A stretch of 64,000 nucleotides of DNA from Alisma plantago-aquatica (Eukaryota > Streptophyta > Magnoliopsida > Alismatales > Alismataceae): contig OY856409.1 of assembly GCA_963693085.1 (NCBI GenBank), positions 295,778,058 to 295,842,057 of the forward strand. Direction: 5' to 3'. Of the stretch, positions 22,847 through 34,284 are shown one piece after another. Each line of letters starts with the position of its first letter. Within the stretch, counting starts at the first letter, position 1. Made by a program: the position numbers and the translations under genes. The notes under the pieces are model-generated. The model saw nothing but the letters and a program-made list of their open reading frames with translations. It did not search any database and was not told where the DNA came from.

Positions 22847-24709
22847 ATGGGTGACTACCTAGGAGGGAGATACTCGACCAGCCTTCCAATCTTTGATGGG
22901 AGCAATTTCCTCTATTGGAGAAGAAGACTTCAATTCTACATCCAAGGATCAAGTATTGAGATGTGGCAAATGGTGAACAGCACATACATGCTACCAAAGA
23001 CAAATATTGAAGAATGGGATGAAGCCACCTTGATGAAAGCAACCTTGAATGCTAGAGCCATGCACATCATCTATGCCTCCATGACCCCCACCGAGTTTAA
23101 CCGGATTTCTTCATCTGAAATAGCCTATGAAGTATAGAGAAAGTTTTGCATCACTTATGAAGGGACAAATCAAGTGAAGGAAAGCAAAGTCTACATGCTC
23201 AAAGGGCTGCTTGAGAACTTCAAGATGGGAAAGGAGGAGAGCATAGCCAACATGTACTCAAGGCTCAACACCATCTTGAATGGTCTTGCTGTTTTAGGAC
23301 ATCCTATGTCTAGTGGAGAGATCAACTCAAAGATCCTTAGAACTCTCCCCAAGAGATTGGAACCCAAGGTGACTTCCATTGAAGAAGCAAGGTCTCTTAG
23401 GGATATTCCTATTGAAGAGCTCATTGGAAATCTACAAGCACATGAAGCTACACTTGACAAGAGGGAGGAAGTAGAAAGACAAGAGAAGAAAGAGCTAAAG
23501 AGAATGAAGAAGGCTGAAATGAAGGCTCAAATTGAAGCTATCATGGAACAAGTCTCTCCATCCTCTCAAGCTAAAGAAGGTGCCATGTACTCCAAGGGTA
23601 AACTCTACAAAGGCAAGTCCTCCTCCATCCGGTGCTTCACATGTGGAAGAAGGGTCACTACAAGGAAGATTGCCCCCAAGAAAAAAAGACCCATCTTCAT
23701 AAGAAGAAATGGCACTAAAGCTCAAGTGGATCCTCTAACTCAAGCTCAAGTGAAGATTCAAGTGAAGGATCAAGCTCAAGCTCTAATGATGAAGGAGAAT
23801 GCCATTTTGCTCTTATAGCATCAACAAGTAAAGACTCAAGTGAGGTAAATCTAAACTCTTTAGATAAAGAATCTTTGATTACTATTATTTATGATACTTG
23901 TGACTCTCTTAAGTCTTCTAAAAGAAAAAAGGAAAAAGCTTGCTAAAATTATTGATAATTTGCATGTAGAACTAGATGATCTTAAACATGCTAATTCTTG
24001 CTTGCTTGATAATAAAAATGATTGTCTTAGCCAAGTAGACTCTCTTAAACTTGAAAATTCTAGTTTGCTTGATAAGATTAGATTTCTAGAAGCCCAACCT
24101 CTCATGCCTAGTTCTAATGAAGAGCATACTTTAATTATTGATTCTCTCATGCATGATATTGATGTTCTTAAATCTGAAAACAGGGACAAAGATTTTGTTT
24201 TGCAAGAATTAGAAATAGAAAATGCCTCCTTGCTTGCTAAAATCAATGGGCATGAATCTTGTTCTAGTTCTACTAATAGAGAGAATGATGTTGCTGCTCT
24301 TCATATTAATAGAGATTCTTATTTAACTAAAGCTCTTTGCTTAGAAAATGATATTTTGCATGCTAGAGATAATATCAATAATTTGTCTTCTACTATTGCT
24401 TCTCTTAAGCATGATAATGACAGTTTGAGATATTCTTTGCAAAGATTCTTAGTTGTTAAAAAGAATATTAATGATATCCTACACCATACTACTAAACAAA
24501 TTGGTAGACATGGTTTTGGATATGATAGTAGTCAAGGGAACAACAAAGATAAATGACCTCCAATATTCCATGGAGAATCCTCTAGTTCCTAGACTGTGGG
24601 CACATGTAATTATTGTAATGATTTTGGTCATTATTCTACTTGTTGTCCTTTTAGGAAAGCACCCAAGAGCAATAGGACTTGGGTTGCTAAACTAACCCCT
24701 CCGGACCCA
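22847..24709 (+). pseudogene. gag: Broken copia-type gag with coiled-coil extension
   Basis: The ATG at 22847 follows the primer site by 36 bases and opens with MGDYLGGRYS. The first part resembles the UBN2/gag family of plant copia elements (FDGSNFLYWRRRLQF; later LKGLLENFKMGKEESI and ILRTLPKRLEP). A TAG stops it at 23135-23137. A first zinc knuckle starts at CFTCG near 23633 but is broken by a frameshift near 23652; the frame changes again in the A-rich run near 23925. The 23891-24556 part is a leucine-rich coiled coil typical of SIRE-like gag extensions. After stops at 24554 and about 24594, an intact CCHC knuckle (CNYCNDFGHYSTCC) lies at 24605-24646. The chain ends at 24707-24709. Gag would form the particle; this copy cannot be made whole. 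Confidence 0.8.
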
Positions 24710-26643
24710 AAAATATGATTGGGGACCATTTCATCTTTCTTCTTGTAGGTAATTGCAAATGGATTGACTTGAGCTATTGAATTGCAAATTGACTTCTCAA
24801 TCCACATGAAAGAAGAAAGGTGAGATGTGTAGAGGGTGACAACAAGTAGAAAAAGCAATGGTAAGAACAAAGGTAAAGTTTTTATTGCTTATAACCAATC
24901 CTAACTTGTTTTGTCAAGATGGTGTGCACTATACATATGGTTTTTGAGTCAAAAGTGGTATTTTGTGTTTCTCTTTACACTCTTGCTCAAAAACTATTTC
25001 TAATGCCTCTATAGTGCATTACTAACTTGCTTAGACATGTTTGGATATGGTTTACATGTTTAGCATGCCTTTAATTATGTTTTTATGAAATATATGTGCT
25101 TTTTGACAGCTGCTCTGTCGGTCGAGTTTGTCCTGTTAGAAACTCAACCGATAGGCACCAATGGGTGTTGCCAACAGCTATCATCGGTCGAGTTATTAAT
25201 GCACATAACTCGACCGATAAAACTTTGCACAGAATACACTTTTGGCTTATTGAGTGAGAATTTCCCTCTCAACTAGATTTTCTCAACCGATAGCCTTATT
25301 CTTTGGCACTCTCATTTGGTATCTATATATATGAATATTGTCATGTTCTAAATTGCCTATCTTGCTTACAACTCTATCTCTCTAATTGCTCTAAATTGGT
25401 ATATCTATATGTTGCAATTACTTGCTTTGAGTTGTTTTGCAGGTTTTGATGATGATCTCTTTGGATCTCTTAGTTGTATCTAAAAATTGCTTCCATTGTA
25501 CTCTAACTTTCCACATCTATCTAGATGTATATCTTGTTTTGATACAACCTTGAGGTTCTTAGGGGTAATCATCTTATGGTAAGGATGCATATCTAGTGAG
25601 TTATATCCTTTCATGCTTCTAAAATTGCATATCTCTTTGTTTGGATATATCTCTACATCTACTCATAGCTTGCTTTATCTTGTGTATCTTTTGGTATCTC
25701 TTGCTATGATCTAGATCCTACTAGTAGTCCTAACTTGTGATATCATCTACTTTTAGTTCACATACATGTAGTTCTAGCCTTGTTTAAAATTGGCATCTTT
25801 GCTCATCTATATGCTATGCTTATATCTTGTCTCATACATGCTCAAGATTATTCCTTGAATTGAATATCTACTATCTTGAGTTGCTTGCATAACATTGTGA
25901 TGCAGGGCACAAAGAGCTACATTGTATGTAGAAATTGGAGTATTTTTTTATTTTTATGCAGCTTTTGCTCCAGTTTCAGTTTTTGGTGCATGACTAGTGT
26001 TTTTCATGCAGAAACAACCTTCTGAGCAAGACTCATTGCTTTGCGATGAGCTCTGATGGTTTTTGGTCAAAATCCGTCATCTTGAGGGTCAAAATTATGC
26101 TTTATTGTTTTTCTACAGCACCTTATCTTGCATCTTTGAGGTTGTTCAAGTATATGCTTTAACTTGCTTTTCTTTCTATGCTTGGACAAGCCCCTATCTG
26201 TGCTCTTCTACTCTCGTTATATATATTTGTGTTATCTCCTTTCTCTTTAACAAGTGATGTTTCTTATTTCTTCATAACCCCACTTTTTGAAATGACAAAG
26301 GGGGAGAAAGGTATGTCTTCTTTTAAAAGAGGAAGAAGACATGTCTTACATGAAGAAGAGAAGCATGTTCATGTAAAGGGAGTAGGTAAAAGGGGAGAAG
26401 ACATATATGTGTAGAACATATATGAGTAGAAGACATAGTATTCTATAAATGTTATGAAAGCTAACCATGCAGGAGAAATAACATCAATTGAGGGGGAGTA
26501 TGAGAACTCCATGCACATCAATTGAGGGGGAGCATATGAGCTCAATCCTATTGAAACCCCTAGGTTTCTCCAAAGGTATGATTTTACTTTAAAGCTTTCA
26601 ATACATTTATGGAATGGTTTATCATCTTCAAAGAGGGGGAGAT
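24710..26643 (+). other. Non-coding internal region of E where pol is missing
   Basis: No protease, integrase, reverse transcriptase or RNase H motif was found in about 1.9 kb. Two hairpins of the LTR type occur at 25117-25153 and 25182-25218. Polypurine tracts with GGGGGAG occur near 26290, 26490, 26525 and 26635; the last, AAAGAGGGGGAGAT, directly precedes the 3' LTR and is the likely plus-strand primer. Repeated tracts of this kind are seen in SIRE-like elements. Confidence 0.7.
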
Positions 26644-27001
26644 TGTTGACTCAAGGTCAATTAGGTCAATGATGACTCACGTCTAAATTGACTAAACCCG
26701 TGTTTTGATGATGACTAACCATTCCACATATTGGTGTCTAATGTCTCTACTTGAGTGATTTCAGATTAGGTATAGACACACTCCGAATGCCCTAACTTGT
26801 GCATATCAAATTGGAGAAAAGACAAGTCAAAGTCATACAAGTGCATGCTTTTGTAATATGATGTATATCCATTATAATCATGTTGTAAATCACTTGTAAT
26901 GATTGTATGACTTGTAATTAATCTTATAAAAATATCCGGAACACTTAGATCGAATATTAGAGCACTTTAGATGCAACTTTGAAAATTGATTACAGGCACT
27001 T
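26644..27001 (+). repeat. 3' LTR of E, first part
   Basis: It matches 21188-21545 and is interrupted at 27001 by element C. Its last five bases, CACTT, are the left copy of the C target-site duplication. It continues at 44116. Confidence 0.9.
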
Positions 27002-27703
27002 TGTAACACCCCTGACCTATGTTATGAACTAACCCTAGGTGTTTTGCTTAAAATTATGATTAGAGGCTTGTGTTTAACCCTTTATATGTCATTAAAGCTT
27101 TAGAAGAATCTATATTTTCATTTCTGCCCTTTTTGAACAATGTTGTAAGATTGTTTTGTTTAATAGGGACCCATGTGCAAATTACCCAATTAGAGGGGTT
27201 AACTTGCAAATTGCACATGTTAAGATGTTCCTATGATGATGAGACATTATAAGAATGAATATGATGTGGTGATATGGATTCCCCAAGCTTGGGCACCAAA
27301 ACATAGCTTGTAGAGCAATCCTTGTACTTTAAAACCTAGTTTTGGTGTAAAGTGCAATTTACCCAAAACATAGCGTGCAACATGTAAAATATACCCTCTA
27401 GAGTACCTATCATGATTTTTAGCATCAATTGGAGTAAAGAAAAATGAGGGGGGCACCTCATTTGAGTAACCATATAAGAAGGATAATCATTGTAATTGAA
27501 TAATCAAGATGTATGCAAAATGACCCTTATATATGTATGACTTAATAAAGTGTTTGGCTTCTTTTCCTCTAAACCAAGGTTGATATATAAGTTTGCATGT
27601 TATAAGAAGGGAGGAACTTGGCAAAGAAGTAGGAGAGGGGCGTGGAGGATATAGATGTAAAAGAGAAGAAGTATTTATCATTGCCTTGGAAATATTCCCA
27701 AAA

Positions 27704-27712
27704 ATATATAAG
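27704..27712 (+). promoter_or_regulatory. Probable TATA box of LTR C
   Basis: ATATATAAG is conserved in the 3' LTR (34986-34994), with a similar GTATATATAC in D near 36124. A start about 30 bases later would give an R-U5 leader of more than 4 kb containing the palindrome array. Confidence 0.5.
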
Positions 27713-28194
27713 CAAGCTCTTTCCACAATCAAGGGATTGTTCCCTTCATTTCCTCTTCTCATCCTTTTGCTTTGGGCCAACTAAGGAGGAGGTTAGGAAC
27801 AGAGGAGGATGACCAAGTTGATCTAGGTAAGTTTGGTCATCTTCTAGCTCGGATTCATGGAGGAAATTCCATTACAAGGTTGGTTTGCTAGTATTCCTTA
27901 CACAACTCTTGCTTCTAGCCATCTTCTCCATCCAATTCTTGAAGAAAGAACCTTGGAAGACCCCTGGAGCTCAAGACACCATTAACGCTACGGAGCTTGG
28001 ATCTCTAGATCAGATTATAAGGCGGGTTTTATAACTCTAAACCCTTAAACTTTGTTATACATCTTTCTTTCTTGCAAAAGTAGTTTGTTCTTCTTTCCCC
28101 CATCCTTCCTTGCTTTCTTGCAAAAAAAACCACGAAGAACAGACCTTGATCTGGAGGTATAAGAAGATGGGCATGATTACCAATGTTACTTTAT

Positions 28195-29735
28195 CAAACG
28201 GTCTTGACCCCCCTCTTTTTGGCCAAATGGTTTGGGGCAAATAGTTTGCAAAACCGTTTGAAGGGCAAACAGTTTCACAAGGTCGGTTGGAGTAAACGGT
28301 CTCCAAGACCATTTGGTTGAGTTGACCAAGCGTTGACCGTTTGAGATTTCTGTTCATAATTATGTAGGTTAATAACCCTCCAAATTTGAGGGATTAACTC
28401 CCAAGGAATCATGAGTTAAAGGCTAATAAATTAGGTAAACCTAATTGGATTAAGTGCTGATTTTCAACCTGATTAACTTGACCTTTTTGGGAAAACGGTT
28501 TCAAAATCATTTGAGGGCGTTGACCAAGCGTTGACCGTTTGAGATTCCTGTTAATAATTATGTTGGTTAATAACTCACCAAGTTTGATAGGTTAATTCCA
28601 AAGGAATCATGAGTTGAAGGCTAATCAATTAGGTAAACCCTAATTGGATTAAGTGCTGACTTTCAAATTGATTGATTTGAATTTTTGGATTTTCTTGCCC
28701 AAACGGTCTCAAGACCGTTTGGGGGTCACCCAAGACCGTTTGAAGGTCTAGGGTCAAGTATGGATATGTGTTTGAAGATCCAAAGATGTGGTATGAACCC
28801 TGATCGGCTAAGTGCTGATTTTGCAAGTGATGAGTTGATTGTTTTGGGTTGATTGGCCCAAACGGTCTCAAGACCGTTTGGGGATCACCCAAATGGTCTC
28901 AAGACCGTTTGGGGATCACCCAAGACCTTTTGTAGGTATGGGGTTAAGTATAGTTGACCAATTGAAGGTCCAAAGGTACACAATTACAAAGCAATCAATT
29001 GTTGATTTGATGATCAACTCAATAGCTCAAACCCTAATGATTTTTCACTAGAATCCAAGGGTTGGGTGAGCCAAACGGTCTCAAGACCATTTGAAACTCA
29101 TCCAAACGGTCTCAAGACCATTTGGAGGTCACCCAAGACCGTTTGGAGGTCTAGGGGTGAGTATGGTAAAGCAATTGATGATCCAATGCTACTAAGTTAA
29201 AGTGTAATCAATTGCTGATTTGGTGATCAATCCAATGATCCAAACCTTAATTGATTGACTTGGATTTTGATGATATGATGGGAAAACGGTCTCAAGGCCG
29301 TTTGGAGGTCATCCAAACGACCTCAAGACCGTTTGGGGTCAGGTCATACCCAATTTGGATGATGGTTCTATGGTTTCAAAGTAACTAGTCTTACATTGAT
29401 TAGTATTGAAGGATGACCGATTCCAACCCTAATCCAATCCATCCAAACCCTAATTGGTGATCAATTGAGGATTAATTGAGGGTCGCATCAGTTGAGTATT
29501 AACTTAATTGGCTCAATTGATAAATGGTTAACTATGGCATGAACGATTGAGGGGTTCAACATTGAAAACCCTAACTCAATTGGAAGTGTTAATACACTTT
29601 TTGGTCCATGCGGTTTTGAGGGTGTTTGGACCAAACGGTCTCAAGACCGTTTGGGAACAAACGGTCTCAAGACCGTTTGGGACCAAACAGTCTCAAGACC
29701 GTTTGGTGGTCATGCGGTTTCAAACCGTTTGGAGG
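28195..29735. repeat. Palindrome array CCAAACGGTCT/AGACCGTTTGG in LTR C (5')
   Basis: Roughly ten near-copies of a 24-bp palindrome occur: an 11-base arm CCAAACGGTCT, a CA centre, then its reverse complement. Clear copies lie near 28699, 28858, 28889, 29630, 29655 and 29680. Decayed copies have CATTTG instead of CGTTTG. A related form, CAAACGGTTT with a short centre, occurs near 28230. The same array is in the 3' LTR and in D. Confidence 0.9.
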
Positions 29736-30244
29736 TTGAAAGTGGAAAATTGTTTGGGGTCTTTTAAGGTCAAGATTGCTTAATGCTTTAAAGGCTTAAA
29801 TGGTTTAATGGTTGATTAATCTAAATCCTAATGATATCTAAAGACATTAAGGGAACAAGTAATTAGTTGATTGAAGCATGTTATGATCAATGGTGAACAT
29901 TACTAAAATACCCTTAATGGGTTTAAGTAGTCAACACCTCATGATCAAGCAAACCCTAATGAACATTGTAGTAATAATGTGACTTATATTATCAAGGTTG
30001 AATTGACCTAACCTAATCATAAGAGATGTAAACATCATCTAATAAAAAGAGGGGAGAGAAGACTCCTAATATGAATGAGAATCAAGTAATATACTTCCAA
30101 CATGTATGAATACACATAATTAGGGTATGATCCTTTACAATGGGATCATGGAAACCCTAATTATGATGAACTATGAATCTTAACCTAAGTGAAGACATGA
30201 ATGGAAGTAATCTTCATACATAATGATGGTATGATCTCAATTCA

Positions 30245-30630
30245 CTACTATGTGAATAGTAAACCCTAATCTAGGGTAATGTGATACTATGTGAATAGTA
30301 AACCCTAATCTAGGGTAATGCGATGCTATGTGCATAGTAAACCCTAATCTAGGGTAATGTGATGCTATGTGAATAGTAAACCCTAATATAGGGTAATGTG
30401 ATGCTATGTGAATAGTAAACCCTAATCTAGGGTAATGCGATTTTATGTGAATAGTAAACCCTAATCTAGGGTAATGCAATGCTATGTGCATAGTAAACCA
30501 TAATCTAGGTTAATGTGATGCTATGTGAATAGTAAACCCTAATCTAGGATAATGTGATGCTATGTGAATAGTAAACCCTAATCTAGGGTAATGTGATGCT
30601 ATGTGAATAGTAAACCCTAATCTAGGGAAG
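30245..30630 (+). repeat. 39-bp minisatellite in LTR C (5')
   Basis: About ten units built on GTGAATAGTAAACCCTAATC then TAGGGTAATGTGATGCTAT. Because 39 is a multiple of three, the minus strand shows a long repetitive open frame that is not a gene. The 3' LTR copy is at 42410-42790. D lacks it. Confidence 0.9.
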
Positions 30631-31954
30631 ATGTGATGATATGAACAAGTAATCCTAATTCTGAGTTATGCTTTTAAGCATGAAACTCCATGATTGAGAA
30701 ATGAGATAGGAATTACTATTCCTAATCTAGTTAAGAGGTGGAATAACTCTTTTTGGATTAAATGAGAATCCTAACCCTAGAAACCAGCTGTGGTATTATG
30801 ACACGGTCGTGGTGAGTCCTTTGTTGCACGATCGTGCAAGATAGCACGGCCGTGGTATCACATATATAATTTGAGAAGAACTTGTATTGTGCGGTTATGA
30901 TACAATATGCATGTCATTAGTAAATATTGATCATGCAGGTTTTCATAAAGAGGTGATCATATCCAGGTAAGGATTATGATATCTTATGTATTGAAATTAC
31001 TTTACATGCTTCAAGTATAATGATATGCTATGATACCTAGTGAATGGTAAATTATGAGTTCAAGTACCTAGATTCTATAATCATGATGATAAATTTAGAA
31101 AGGTACTTGATAAGTTGAGGAATTGAGATCCTAACACTTTGTGAGAAAATGTATGGCTACATGCCATGACTCCCCAATAATAATGTCAGACATTAGATAT
31201 ATGATCTAAGTCTGAAGAGAGTTAATGTTGTAATAATGGTTTTATAGTAAATAAATGCCATACATGTTCTTCTATTTCTTAAAAGATAAATGGCATAAGG
31301 TTTATCAAATTATAGTTGTATTGCTTTAATTGGAAGAATGGTTTAATTTGTTAAACATTGTTTTCACTACTCTCAGAGATATATAACTTCTTTGTGTACA
31401 TTTACTCTCTTAAGATGCAATAATTATGTTTCTGGAGAAGAGTTATATCTCTTTCTGGGACAATTTTATAATTGTCTCACCCCGTGGGAAACATATTTTT
31501 AGGTGGACGTGGGTGAGGAGGCAGAAATCCTTCAATAGGTGAAGGGCAACATCAACAGTACCAGGGACAGCAGTGAAGTTTCAGGTGGAGACACTGGCTG
31601 TTATGCCACGTATAGATGTAGTTAGAGTCCTATGTGTCGTCTCTGTACTCTCAGGTCCTCAGAGTAATAGTTAGTGCTTTTGAGTTTTTGGTCCAGTGCC
31701 TCAAGATTTCTGTATCTTGCCTTATATAGTTAACATGGTAGTTGATGATTGTAATCTCGAGATATGACCTTATAGAGATGTACTGATGGATCAGTTTGTA
31801 AATAACTTATCATGCTTATTTATGAAAAATCTTTACCATTTAAAGATCTCTTCACATAAAGTTTTAAATTTTTAGTGATTTTTGGTAATCCGCTGCTTAG
31901 TGAACGTTTCCGCATTAGTTAATCTTGTTTTCTCGAGATAGACGTTACATTTAG

Positions 31955-31967
31955 TGGTATCAGAGCT
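31955..31967 (+). other. Primer-binding site of element C
   Basis: TGGTATCAGAGCT lies five bases after the LTR end and matches plant initiator-Met tRNA. Confidence 0.9.
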
Positions 31968-33119
31968 CTAGGTTCGCTGAGTCTACAGAGACATAGGACT
32001 AAGGTTGTAGAGTCTGTTCTAAGTGTCTTCCAGTTTATCTGATAGTATCTTCTGCTCACATAGGAGAAGAAAAACTTGAAAATGACTGGAGAACACGAGG
32101 AACACATTGCTAAGGACAATGTTGTTGCACCAGGAGAGGGTGCATGGGACCAGGCAAGAGGAGAACAAATGCCTGAGAATTCCCACCTTGACCTAATCAG
32201 GATAGAGAATCCTATGCTATGCTCTTGAAGAGCAGAATAAGGCAACTGTAATACATATAGAAGACTGGATACTAGTATCATAACCTAAGTTACCAGTCTT
32301 TAATGCATAAACTTTGGGCTTTGAAAGGATTCCTGAGTGATATGATCATGTTAGAATAGTGGAAATGTGGAAAAGATTAACATATGGCAAGAAAGTAGAC
32401 TCTGCCATAAGTTTAGACAAACAATACATTTGTGATGGTAGTGCCCAAGGAGGGGCCATAAGCTATGAATTAAGGTAAGGTCTTTACAATTTTAGAGACA
32501 TTTTCCTGGATATTCTGAAAAGCCAAAGTTTTTGGTGTTAACAATGCACTAAATGCCTAGTACGCCAGGGTAGTAGCCACTAAGTAAAGACAAAAGCAGC
32601 AACATGAGATAATTGGACACTATGGGTTGAAATCAACCTAATGTGGTAGGTGACCTTGAAGGGTAATACTTAAATAAAATATATTCGCCCTGATACTTCA
32701 TTTCATGATTCTATGTGTTAAAGATATGAAAGTAGTTGTTTTTGAACTTCCTTTGACTAGTCCTATAAGGACACAAGAGAGATGAGAACTTATATCTTAC
32801 TCAGTGTTCCTTAAAATGTTTTATAACCTCCCTTATTTGTGTTTTGAAAGATGATATTTAGAAGTGATGCCTTGAGAAAATCTAGGAAATGGAAAATCAT
32901 GTGTGTATAATGATATGAAAAGTGAGGAATACGATAGCAAATAAGGTGCATACTACCTAATCTCAATACTTATATACCCTGGCCAGGTATATGATTATTG
33001 AAAATAAGGAAAGTATGAAACTCTTAGATTGTTATCTTTTTGATTACTCTGATCAAGTAGTCATTCTGAAACAATCTAGAGAGTATGAGGTAATTAATGA
33101 GAAAAGCTAAGTGAAACTT

Positions 33120-33925
33120 GTAAATGAACATACTCAGTGAATCTTCTTAGTGAATACTTAGTGAATATACTTAGTGAACTTTCTTAGTGAATACTTAGTG
33201 AACTTCCTCAGTGAATATACTTCGTGAATATACTCAGTGAACTTCCTCAGTGAATACTTAGTGAATATACTCAGTGAACTTCCTCAGTGAATACTTAGTG
33301 AATATACTCAGTGAACTTCCTCAGTGAATACTTAGTGAATATACTCAATGAACTTCCTCAGTGAATACTTAGTGAATATACTCAGTGAACTTCCTCAGTG
33401 AATACTTAGTGAATATACTTAGTGAACTTCCTCAGTGAATACTTAGTGAATATACTCAGTGAACTTCCTTAGTGAATACTTAGTGAATATACTCAGTGAA
33501 CTTCCTTAGTGAATACTTAGTGAAGATACTCAGTGAACTTCCTCAGTGAATATACTTAGTGAATATACTCAGTGAACTTCCTCAGTGAATACTTAGTGAA
33601 TATACTCAGTGAATTTCCTCAGTGAATACTTAAGTGAATATACTCAGTGAATTTCCTCAGTGAATACTTAGTGAACATACTTAGTGAGCATACTTAGTGA
33701 ACATACTCAGTGAATTTCCTCAGTGAATACTTAGTGAACATACTTAGTGAGCATACTTAGTGAACATACTCAGTGAATTTCCTCAGTAAATACTTAGTAA
33801 GCATACTCAATGAACTCCTTCAGTGAAAGCTTTTGAGACAACATACTTAGTAAATTTACTTAGTAAAATCTTCTAAGACAAATTGCTTAGTGAATCTTCT
33901 CGGTGAATATTTCCAAATTAATTGA
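33120..33925 (+). repeat. 37-bp minisatellite with AGTGAA core
   Basis: Unit of about 37 bp, ACTCAGTGAACTTCCTC then AGTGAATACTTAGTGAATAT, repeated about twenty times with length variants. Each unit is itself made of three YTYAGTGAA-like sub-units. It sits where pol would be in a complete element. Confidence 0.9.
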
Positions 33926-34284
33926 TTAGCAAACTTTCTTAGTGAACTGTTTCAAATAAATAAAAGATTGCTGAATAAATTATCTGTGTTAAGGTATGTA
34001 TGTTTCTCTTTTGATAAACATTCTTGGGTGATACTAGAAGAATGTTCTTTTATGCTTCTTCCTTTCAAAAGTATGGACACCTTATGTTAGGGGTTTATGC
34101 TTTACAGAAACATAAACAGTGATAAGAAGTAATTAATGAAAGGGACTTTGTCTGAATTACAAATCCATAATATCATCATAATTTTGAGATAATATGGGGA
34201 AACTTGAGGGCCTTACTAATGAATAATCTATCCCTCCTTTTCCTGGGATTTCGGGGATGAAATCCTTGTTAGGGGTTTATAATT

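Larger units (their letters stand above)
27002..31949 (+). repeat. 5' LTR of element C (4948 bp)
   Basis: It starts TGTAACACCC and ends CGTTACA. In order it holds a likely TATA box at 27704, a possible splice donor at 27826/27827, the palindrome array 28195-29735, a 39-bp minisatellite 30245-30630, a small group of CACGGCCGTG palindromes near 30798-30865, and the GCTGGGAC block near 31450. Comparison with the 3' LTR shows the same order of parts. Confidence 0.9.
31950..34284 (+). other. Internal region of element C, non-coding
   Basis: It holds the primer site, a stretch without recognisable gag (31970-32930), the block shared with A (32935-33090), the AGTGAA minisatellite (33120-33925) and, just before the 3' LTR, GGGATTTCGGGGATGAAATCC with TTAGGGG (polypurine region). 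No pol motif was found. Confidence 0.7.

Noticed and set aside
28195..29735. Regular palindromic repeats resembling a CRISPR array
   Set aside because: Spacing is irregular, the setting is a plant LTR with a primer site, there are no cas genes, and the same array is duplicated in the other LTR.
30237..30491. Open frame with repeated HYPRLGFTIHI on the minus strand (also 42398-42652)
   Set aside because: It follows from a 39-bp tandem repeat, a multiple of three, inside an LTR; no start context or family.
31970..32930. gag remains in element C
   Set aside because: I could not find ordered gag motifs in any frame, so I list it as non-coding.
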